Below, piece by piece: positions 58,600-64,000 of a DNA stretch of 64,000 nucleotides (the stretch's first letter is position 1; each line of letters opens with the position of its first letter). The position numbers were made by a program, and so were the translations under genes. The notes under the pieces were generated by a model, which worked only from the letters and a program-made list of their open reading frames with translations, searched no databases and had not been told where the DNA came from. The DNA comes from Bacillota bacterium (GTDB lineage Bacteria; Bacillota; Clostridia; Peptostreptococcales; Anaerovoracaceae), in assembly GCA_017397825.1 (NCBI GenBank), contig JAFQHT010000092.1, forward strand, positions 1-64,000, read 5' to 3'.

Positions 58600-60095
58600 C
58601 CCAGGAACACCTCCATTACTGTAATTTCAAGTACATTGTTAACGATAAATGTGTTGCCCAGGCCAAGAAGCACAACCATAACTGCTGCAATAACAACAGG
58701 GATAATCATACGCAGCGGAACTTCTTTTCTGCCGTGTTCAGCAGCAGGATAATGATCCTCCAGCTGCTTTTCTTCTCCCATAAAAAGTCTTTCAAAGATG
58801 CGGAAGAAATAAATGGCACTGAGCAGACTGCTGACAATAAGCACTGCCACATAAAAATACTGTCCGTTCTGGATTGCACCAAGGGCCAGATACCATTTGC
58901 TAAAGAAACCTGCAAACGGCGGCAGACCAATCATTGACAGTGACAGAGCCACCATGGCTGTACCTGTAACCGGCATTTTTCTGTAAATCTGACCCAGCTC
59001 ATCAGTATAGTGAATGCCAAACTTATATTTGAGAGCTGCTGATGTATAGAACAGTCCGGTCTTCATGAAAGCGTGGCTGAGAATGTGAAGCACAGCACCA
59101 ACCAGACCGTAGAAATTTCCAAGGGAAATGCCAAGGGCAATATATCCTACCTGACCAATACTTGAATAAGCCAGGATTTTATTATATTTGTCATACCGGA
59201 GAGCTTTGAGAGAGCCAAAGAGTATTCCGCATACTGCCATTACCCCGATAATATTGAACACCACTTCTGCTGCAGGATGTGTTTCCTCGAAAATACAGAA
59301 GAAAAATCTCATCATCCCGTAAGCAGGTATTTTAATCATTACCCCCGCAATCATAGGGTCTGCTGCAGGATGTGCGTAGGAATGTGCCGGTGGTTGCCAT
59401 CCGTGAAGAGGAAACAGCGCCATCTTGATACCAAATCCAACAATCATGCAGGCCATTGCAAGTATAATAATATGCGTATTATCGATTTCCTTAAGTTTTA
59501 TTGCCAGGTCTGCCATATTAAGAGTACCTGTTGCAGAATAAAGGAAACCTACTCCCATAAGGTACATACAAGCACCGATAGTACCGGTAAGCAGGTATCT
59601 GAATGCCGCAATCGGTCCTTTTTCTTCGCCGATAGCAATCAGTCCGTAACCAGAAAGAGCTACAATTTCCATAAAAACATACAGGTTGAACGCGTCACCT
59701 GTTGAAGATAATCCAAGAAGCCCTATCACCAGGAAACATAAAATCGAATAATACCCCGCGCTTTTAAAACGATGATTAGGATTTGCCTCCTCAAAAGGAC
59801 TGGAAAACAGTGATGTGAAAGCACCGATAAAAGCAACCAGCACAATGATTATTCCATTGACACCGTCAATTACAAACTCAATACCGTATGGCGGTGCCCA
59901 GCCACCCATCCAGTAATGTACGGGTTCTCCTGTCTGCACAATACCGGCAAGCTGTATCACGCTCAATGCAAAGGATGCAAACAGAGTGCCCACAACAGCT
60001 CTTTTACCCCATGCGGGGTTTAAAAAACTGATTAACGGGCAGAGTACAGCTCCGCAGAGAGGAAATAATATTATCAATACAGGAATATGGTTCAT
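58596..60095 (-). CDS. mnhD: Antiporter-like proton-conducting subunit (MrpD/MbhH family), first copy
   Basis: 499 residues, about 14 membrane segments. Glu in LYVFMEIVALSGYGLIA, Lys in GFGIKMALFPLHGWQPPAHS, Lys in AGVMIKIPAYGMM and Lys in HAFMKTGLFYTSA mark a complete proton path. It directly follows mnhC with no gap, the normal C-D order of Mrp complexes, so I assign it as the MrpD equivalent. Start follows AAAGGGG. Confidence 0.9.
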   Translation of the reverse strand: MNHIPVLIILFPLCGAVLCPLISFLNPAWGKRAVVGTLFASFALSVIQLAGIVQTGEPVHYWMGGWAPPYGIEFVIDGVNGIIIVLVAFIGAFTSLFSSPFEEANPNHRFKSAGYYSILCFLVIGLLGLSSTGDAFNLYVFMEIVALSGYGLIAIGEEKGPIAAFRYLLTGTIGACMYLMGVGFLYSATGTLNMADLAIKLKEIDNTHIIILAMACMIVGFGIKMALFPLHGWQPPAHSYAHPAADPMIAGVMIKIPAYGMMRFFFCIFEETHPAAEVVFNIIGVMAVCGILFGSLKALRYDKYNKILAYSSIGQVGYIALGISLGNFYGLVGAVLHILSHAFMKTGLFYTSAALKYKFGIHYTDELGQIYRKMPVTGTAMVALSLSMIGLPPFAGFFSKWYLALGAIQNGQYFYVAVLIVSSLLSAIYFFRIFERLFMGEEKQLEDHYPAAEHGRKEVPLRMIIPVVIAAVMVVLLGLGNTFIVNNVLEITVMEVFLG

Positions 60096-60476
60096 TTATT
60101 TTTTCCACCCCTTTCCTGTAATTTCTTCTTCTTCAATGGTTCCATATATTTCTTTTATTTTCATAAGCAGCGCCAGGGCAACCCCTGTAGTACCAAGGCT
60201 TACAACGATGGCTGTAAGCATCAGCGCATGAGGAAGCGGATTGATGTATGCTTCTGCTTCAAAAATATCCTTTACCAGTACCGGCAGCGTACCTCCGTCT
60301 TTCTGACCGAGAGTCAGGAAAAAGAAAATAATGGCAACCTGCATGATGTTCATGCACACCACCTTCTTCATATAGTTACCGCAGCATATCATGCCAAAAA
60401 TGCCTAATCCCATGAGAATAAAGGTCAGCATATATATTCCTTTTTCAGCCAAAAAACCTTGTAAAATATCAATCAT
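60096..60476 (-). CDS. mnhC: Na+/H+ antiporter subunit MnhC/MrpC (NuoK-like)
   Basis: 126 residues from ATG 60476, after AAAGGAC and overlapping the previous stop by eight bases. Three helices as in NuoK; YINPLPHALMLTAIVVSLGT TG is the conserved central segment with DPLPQALVLTAIVI-type plan. Ends in an acidic/basic tail. Confidence 0.92.
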   Translation of the reverse strand: MIDILQGFLAEKGIYMLTFILMGLGIFGMICCGNYMKKVVCMNIMQVAIIFFFLTLGQKDGGTLPVLVKDIFEAEAYINPLPHALMLTAIVVSLGTTGVALALLMKIKEIYGTIEEEEITGKGWKK

Positions 60477-61233
60477 CGAATTTTGTCCTTTCAAGCACAA
60501 CTTCCAGAATGTTTATAATAGTTGCCATTACACAGACTGTAACACCCAGTTCAATGAGGAAAATCCCCACAGGATGGAGCATTACTGCTGCTTCAACTGC
60601 AAATTCAAATGGCAGTTTTCCGTACTCAAGGAAATTGCCTCCGTTAAACATAGGCAGAATTCCTGTAAATATATAGATGAAAACCCCGACACCTGCCGTC
60701 ATCGCAGCTGTTTCTTCTGTAAAGAATCCCAGTCTGTTCTGAAAGCTTGGAATCAGACGGTCTATCATATAGGCGATAGCCAGAAGTGCACCTGCCTGGA
60801 AACCACCTCCAAGGCTGATTTCGCCATGGGCAAGTACATAAAAAGCGTAAATCAGTATTACCGGAATCAATACTCTGAATGCTGTATCCAGAACGGTTCC
60901 GCTGAAACTGATACCATTGGTATCACTAGGATTACGCTGCCCTTTCACAATTTTTCTCTTGGATAAAAGCACCATAAGGGCTGTCACACCAGCAAGAAAC
61001 ATTACACATGTTTCAAAAAGTGTATCGAAACCTCTGTAGTCTGCAAGTACTGCAGTTACCAGGTTCGGAGCTTCTGTATCATGCAATGCATGTTCAATAT
61101 AATATGGTGACAGATAACTGTTAGCCGACGATGTGGCATCTCCTACTGTCGGAAGAAAATCTCCGAGTATAAATCCTGCCAGAATAACACCTGCTATAAT
61201 TACTATCACGCCTGTTATCTTCACTTTGTCCAT
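60469..61233 (-). CDS. MbhE-MrpB fusion subunit of the Mrp/Mbh-like antiporter
   Basis: 254 residues in two parts. Residues 1-95 match MbhE / the MrpA C-terminal end (NLVTAVLADYRGFDTLFETC, one helix on either side). Residues 110-250 match MrpB/MbhF, with FYVLAHGEISLGGGFQAGAL, a TAGVGVFIYIFTG segment, and the helix ending in VCVMATIINILEVV. In most Mrp operons the first part belongs to MrpA and in Mbh to a separate gene; here it is fused to MrpB. Start overlaps the DUF4040 gene stop by one base. Confidence 0.85.
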   Translation of the reverse strand: MDKVKITGVIVIIAGVILAGFILGDFLPTVGDATSSANSYLSPYYIEHALHDTEAPNLVTAVLADYRGFDTLFETCVMFLAGVTALMVLLSKRKIVKGQRNPSDTNGISFSGTVLDTAFRVLIPVILIYAFYVLAHGEISLGGGFQAGALLAIAYMIDRLIPSFQNRLGFFTEETAAMTAGVGVFIYIFTGILPMFNGGNFLEYGKLPFEFAVEAAVMLHPVGIFLIELGVTVCVMATIINILEVVLERTKFDD

Positions 61234-61475
61234 TATTTACACCGCCTGCTGATAGATTTGATTGCAATTATAAAATATACAGTAGAAACAACGCCTATGA
61301 CCGCTTCTGTAAATGCAACGTCAGCGGCGCCTACAATTATGTAAAGCATCATTGCACCGAAACTGAAGGCGCAATAAATAATTGTTACAGCAAGGAGATC
61401 TTTATGAAAAATAATTGTAACTGCGATTGCTATAAGAAGAATTAAAAATAATGCTTCTAAAAAAATTACAGGCAT
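61233..61475 (-). CDS. DUF4040 / MbhD-like subunit
   Basis: 80 residues, three helices, with GAADVAFTEAVIGVVSTVYF as the conserved core that corresponds to part of the MrpA C-terminal domain or MbhD. Together with the MbhE part of the next gene it replaces the C-terminus of MrpA. Preceded by AGAGGAGG; overlaps mnhG by ten bases. Confidence 0.85.
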   Translation of the reverse strand: MPVIFLEALFLILLIAIAVTIIFHKDLLAVTIIYCAFSFGAMMLYIIVGAADVAFTEAVIGVVSTVYFIIAIKSISRRCK

Positions 61476-61798
61476 ATTTTTTCCTCCTCTCTGTTTCCTT
61501 CAGTCTGCATGCTGTTTCTTACTGCTTCTTTGTAGGCAACTTTGTCAATAATATGAGTTCCTATAGGCCCGCCAAAAAGTGTCAGAATCATTACCATGAT
61601 AATTTTGATACCTGTATTGCTGAATCCTTCATAACAGAACAAGCCCAGACAGCAGAGCACAGTGCCAAGTGCCTGCCCTACACCCATAACCTGAAGGCGG
61701 CTGTAGAAATCCCTGAATCTGAAAACTCCCAGCACAGACACTGCCATAAAGAAGGCCCCGGCTATCAGAAAAACTGCACAGATAATATTGTTAATCAT
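61466..61798 (-). CDS. mnhG: Na+/H+ antiporter subunit MnhG/MrpG
   Basis: 110 residues, three helices; FRFRDFYSRLQVMGVGQALG and LTLFGGPIGTHIIDKVAYKE are the family segments. Overlaps mnhF by eight bases. Confidence 0.92.
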   Translation of the reverse strand: MINNIICAVFLIAGAFFMAVSVLGVFRFRDFYSRLQVMGVGQALGTVLCCLGLFCYEGFSNTGIKIIMVMILTLFGGPIGTHIIDKVAYKEAVRNSMQTEGNREEEKICL

Positions 61799-62069
61799 CT
61801 TCCTTACTGCCTCCTCTTCCGCTCATAAATTTAGCAACAATAACTGAACTTACAAAGCTCAATACCGCAAATGAAAGAGCAATGTCCACGTACATGTCTC
61901 TTCTGCCATCTGCAAAACCTACAACCATCAGAAGCAGTGCCACAAGAGGACTGAGTGCCAGTATGGCAGTAAAACGGTCATAGAATCTGCCTTTTTTAAG
62001 CAGCAGGACAATCAGCGGAGCTGATATTATCACTATTCCGATAAGATAAATTATAAAAAAGCGTTCCAT
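61791..62069 (-). CDS. mnhF: Na+/H+ antiporter subunit MnhF/MrpF
   Basis: 92 residues, three helices; GRFYDRFTAILALSPLVALL and MYVDIALSFAVLSFVSSVIV are typical MrpF. Overlaps mnhE by one base. Confidence 0.9.
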   Translation of the reverse strand: MERFFIIYLIGIVIISAPLIVLLLKKGRFYDRFTAILALSPLVALLLMVVGFADGRRDMYVDIALSFAVLSFVSSVIVAKFMSGRGGSKEDD

Positions 62070-62662
62070 CAGTCAATCTCCTTCGGTATATCTGTAACTG
62101 TTCTTTCCCTCATAGGAATGAACTCACATGTTTCTCCATAAAGTGCAGCAACCCGCGCCTGCATTTCTCCGTTGAACACACCTTCTGCCGCCACGTCAGT
62201 AAGTGCATGTACTTCGTAAATACCCTCTTCACTTACATCAAGTGTGATTGTTCCCGGAGTTAAAATAATTGAATTGGCCAGAAGTGCACTGGCTGCAGGG
62301 TTTTCGAAATCCATCCGGAAATGAATTATCTGTGGGCTGGCATGTACTAAATTCAACGTTGCTTTTGTAACATCCAGACTTGCCAGAACAACCTGAATCA
62401 GCAGCCAGCATGAATAAGCCAGAAACTTGAAAGGATTTATTTTCAACACAAAATACTCTTTTCCGGTTTTTATATTTTTAATAAAAAGGAAAGGAGTACA
62501 TACATAAGCGCATATCAGAGAAAAAACAATGCCCATTATTATAAATTTCAATGCAAATTGTCCTGACAGAAGTATCCAGAATGCAAACAAAGACAATGCC
62601 ATTACAACAAAAACAGCCAATGGAGACCCATTGACTTTAAAACTTCCTGACTTAGATTTCAT
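62069..62662 (-). CDS. mnhE: Na+/H+ antiporter subunit MnhE/MrpE
   Basis: 197 residues, longer than the usual 160 because of an N-terminal extension. Two to three helices and the conserved LANSIILTPGTITLDVSEEG segment near 128. First gene of the ten-gene operon E-F-G-DUF4040-(E'B)-C-D-D-x-D. Start follows GGAGG, promoter at 62746-62775. Confidence 0.92.
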   Translation of the reverse strand: MKSKSGSFKVNGSPLAVFVVMALSLFAFWILLSGQFALKFIIMGIVFSLICAYVCTPFLFIKNIKTGKEYFVLKINPFKFLAYSCWLLIQVVLASLDVTKATLNLVHASPQIIHFRMDFENPAASALLANSIILTPGTITLDVSEEGIYEVHALTDVAAEGVFNGEMQARVAALYGETCEFIPMRERTVTDIPKEID

Positions 62663-62745
62663 AGCGTCCTCCGAATGAGAGCGTTAAACTAAATTATTGC
62701 ATAATCCATTACAGCTCTTTTAGTTTATTTTTTTTCCTGGAAAAA

Positions 62746-62775
62746 ATTATACTATTATATGACATATTATGTCAA
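62746..62775 (-). promoter_or_regulatory. Promoter with palindromic operator for the antiporter operon
   Basis: Minus strand: TTGACA (62770-62775), 18-base spacer, TATAAT (62746-62751). The perfect 15-base palindrome TGACATA-T-TATGTCA (62760-62774) overlaps the -35 and spacer, a good site for a repressor. About 80 bases of leader precede mnhE; no riboswitch was recognised in it. Confidence 0.75.
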
Positions 62776-62858
62776 GAAATTTTAGCATTTTCTTAACTTT
62801 GTTGTATTTATAGCATTTTAAAAATATTTATTCATTTTGCAGGTCTTAAAATATTTTG

Positions 62859-62897
62859 TGAACACCTGTTTACTTTTTGTTCGCAGTGTGATAGAAT
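62859..62897 (+). promoter_or_regulatory. lexA promoter with overlapping LexA (SOS) box
   Basis: GAAC-ACCT-GTTT (62860-62871) matches the Gram-positive SOS box GAAC-N4-GTTC in seven of eight fixed bases. It overlaps TTTACT (62869-62874), 17 bases before TAGAAT (62892-62897). Confidence 0.7.
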
Positions 62898-62951
62898 TAT
62901 TACAAATATAGAAACTATTGTTTGAATCAGGATTAAGGAAGAGGTGCTGTA

Positions 62952-63605
62952 ATGCTTAAAGAGAGAGAAAAAAAGATACTTGATTATATGAAAGAAGAGA
63001 TCAGGACTAAAGGCTATCCGCCTACAGTAAGAGAAATCTGTGCTGCTCTTGGCATCAAGTCCACCTCTACTACACATAAGGATATTGAGAGTCTTGTAAG
63101 ACAGGGGTATCTTGTAAAGGACCCTTCCAAGCCACGTGCTCTTATGGTGGTTGATCCTGACGAAAAAAACAGACATACATCTGCTTCCACAGGCAATGTC
63201 ACTGCTTTTCCGGAAAGTGATGTTGTTGAAATTCCAATTGTAGGCAGAGTCGCTGCCGGAACTCCTATTCTTGCTGAAGAAAATATCGAAGATACCTTCC
63301 CTATTCCTGCAAGATACGCAGCAGGTGGTACTAACTTTATGCTCCGCGTAAGAGGCGAAAGTATGATTGAAGCCGGAATAATGGACGGTGATCTGATTCT
63401 CGTCCAGCAGACACAGGACGCGAGCAACGGCGAAATCGTAGTTGCAATGATTGATGGATTCGAAAGTGAAGCAACCGTTAAAACTTTCTACAGAGAAAAC
63501 GGTCATATCAGACTGCAGCCTGAAAACCAGTCCATGAGTCCTATTATTGTTAAGGATGTTAAAATCATGGGTAAAGTAAAAGGTGTTTTCAGATACTTTT
63601 CATAA
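62952..63605 (+). CDS. lexA: LexA repressor
   Basis: 217 residues. Winged HTH with YPPTVREICAALGIKSTSTT near 22-41, the autocleavage pair in VGRVAAGTPI (about residues 102-103), catalytic Ser in GESMIEAGIMDGD (about 136) and Lys in EATVKTFYRE (about 176). It represses SOS genes and cleaves itself when RecA filaments form. The promoter carries a SOS box, so it is likely self-regulated. Start follows GAGGTG. Confidence 0.96.
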   Translation: MLKEREKKILDYMKEEIRTKGYPPTVREICAALGIKSTSTTHKDIESLVRQGYLVKDPSKPRALMVVDPDEKNRHTSASTGNVTAFPESDVVEIPIVGRVAAGTPILAEENIEDTFPIPARYAAGGTNFMLRVRGESMIEAGIMDGDLILVQQTQDASNGEIVVAMIDGFESEATVKTFYRENGHIRLQPENQSMSPIIVKDVKIMGKVKGVFRYFS

Positions 63606-63625
63606 AATATAACCGAAAGTAAAAC

Positions 63626-63660
63626 AGGCGCTGCCAGCCGGCAGCGCCTTATATTTTTTT
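63626..63660. terminator. Terminator of lexA (possibly bidirectional)
   Basis: Ten-base perfect stem AGGCGCTGCC/GGCAGCGCCT (63626-63635, 63640-63649), four-base loop, then TATATTTTTTTG on the plus strand and GTTTTACTTT on the minus strand. Confidence 0.9.
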
Positions 63661-63680
63661 GTTTTCCGTATTTTCCTTTT

Positions 63681-64000
63681 TTAACCGATAATAAGCGGCA
63701 CAAGAACCGGAACACAGATATTCATGCATACACCTATGGCAAATGAATACATCACAGTCTCTTCATTACATGCCTTTTCCACTATAGGCATGCATATGTC
63801 CATAGCCGCAACACCTGTTATGCTTGTTGATTCTATATACCCGAAAATCCGGGCTACAACAGGTACCATAACAATTCCCAGAGTTTCTCTGATTATATTG
63901 TGCATAAATGAAACCGCGCCGGCTACCACATGGCCCGCATCAGTTATCACGCTCGGTGCGAAAGTATACCATCCGAACCCTGCACTGATGGCCATAGCTT
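63681..64000 (-). CDS. LysO-family (DUF340) lysine exporter, C-terminal part
   Basis: About 106 codons are visible and the start lies outside the right edge; the ATG at 63995 is internal to the family. GFGWYTFAPSVITDAGHVVA, NIIRETLGIVMVPVVAR and STSITGVAAMDICMPIVEKA match the C-terminal half of LysO (YbjE) exporters, with four helices. It would export lysine or a related amino acid. The ending NICVPVLVPLIIG is at the usual place. Confidence 0.8.
   Translation of the reverse strand, partial: AMAISAGFGWYTFAPSVITDAGHVVAGAVSFMHNIIRETLGIVMVPVVARIFGYIESTSITGVAAMDICMPIVEKACNEETVMYSFAIGVCMNICVPVLVPLIIG

Noticed and set aside
62663..62745. Riboswitch in the mnhE leader
   Set aside because: Only about 80 A/T-rich bases with no recognisable conserved fold.
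62832..63506. 224-codon minus-strand open frame over lexA
   Set aside because: Antisense to lexA and its promoter, no ribosome site.
1..64000. CRISPR arrays, tRNA, rRNA, insertion sequences or phage genes
   Set aside because: No repeat-spacer pattern, no cloverleaf or rRNA sequence, and no transposase, integrase or phage proteins were seen; a tRNA search program would settle the tRNA point.

Overview
The window comes from a low- to mid-GC, endospore-forming, anaerobic Firmicute of class Clostridia. The evidence is complete sporulation sigma-factor loci (spoIIA with sigF, spoIIGA-sigE-sigG, and sigK), a bcd-etfB-etfA operon typical of butyrate or acyl-CoA metabolising anaerobes, strong AGGAGG ribosome sites and TTGACA/TATAAT promoters. 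I cannot fix the genus. The gene set would suit an Eubacteriales family such as Anaerovoracaceae, but that is a guess.

Layout. 1-3210: acyl-CoA dehydrogenase and electron-transfer flavoprotein operon (minus), cut by the left edge inside etfA. 3435-4877: spoIIAA-spoIIAB-sigF. 5080-6733: a small plus-strand accessory operon (DUF2975 membrane protein, Cro/CI regulator, two unknown proteins) behind its own promoter and operator. 6828-11185: MATE transporter, cysteine desulfurase, ThiI and a UPF0303 protein. 11278-20795: cell-shape block (rny, rodA, minD, mrdA, mreD, mreC, mreB, radC). 20976-24942: DUF1540 protein, sigK, a class B PBP, cmk, nrdR and a YlmC/YmxH protein. 25068-32952: a trigger-factor-like lipoprotein, a nucleoside ABC importer with BMP lipoprotein, uridine phosphorylase and a radical SAM protein. 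33013-38190: the GGGtGRT/NifU-like pair, YgjV, a C_GCAxxG_C_C redox protein, a polysaccharide deacetylase lipoprotein and thioredoxin reductase. 38301-42340: sigG, sigE, spoIIGA, a DUF3343 protein and a D,D-carboxypeptidase. 42453-44727: accessory genes (HTH/zinc-ribbon membrane protein, an HTH-Uma2 fusion and a coding remnant). 44922-49986: nucleoside salvage (pdp, deoB), metallophosphoesterase, rmuC, YegP-like protein. 50138-51474: infC-rpmI-rplT with an attenuator leader and an ATT start codon. 51457-54983: MoxR-DUF58-DUF4129. 55061-62662: a ten-gene Mrp/Mbh-like cation-antiporter operon with no hydrogenase. 62952-63605: lexA. 63681-64000: start-less end of a LysO-type exporter.

Together the genes cover energy metabolism (Bcd/Etf, Mrp-like antiporter), cell shape and division, sporulation, nucleoside uptake and breakdown (BMP importer, Udp, Pdp, DeoB) and sulfur or iron-sulfur trafficking (IscS, ThiI, NifU-like, DUF3343). 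No rRNA, tRNA, CRISPR array, insertion sequence or prophage was seen.

The points most worth following are: the SD-sequestering hairpin with a possible sporulation promoter in front of sigK; the conserved Spo0A-type spoIIG promoter; the GGGtGRT/NifU-like pair of unknown function; the Mbh-ordered antiporter operon with a MbhE-MrpB fusion and a K-to-N change in one subunit; a MinD with no membrane-targeting tail and no MinC or MinE beside it; and the infC leader. Several gene starts were moved to the ATG, GTG or ATT that follows a clear ribosome site.
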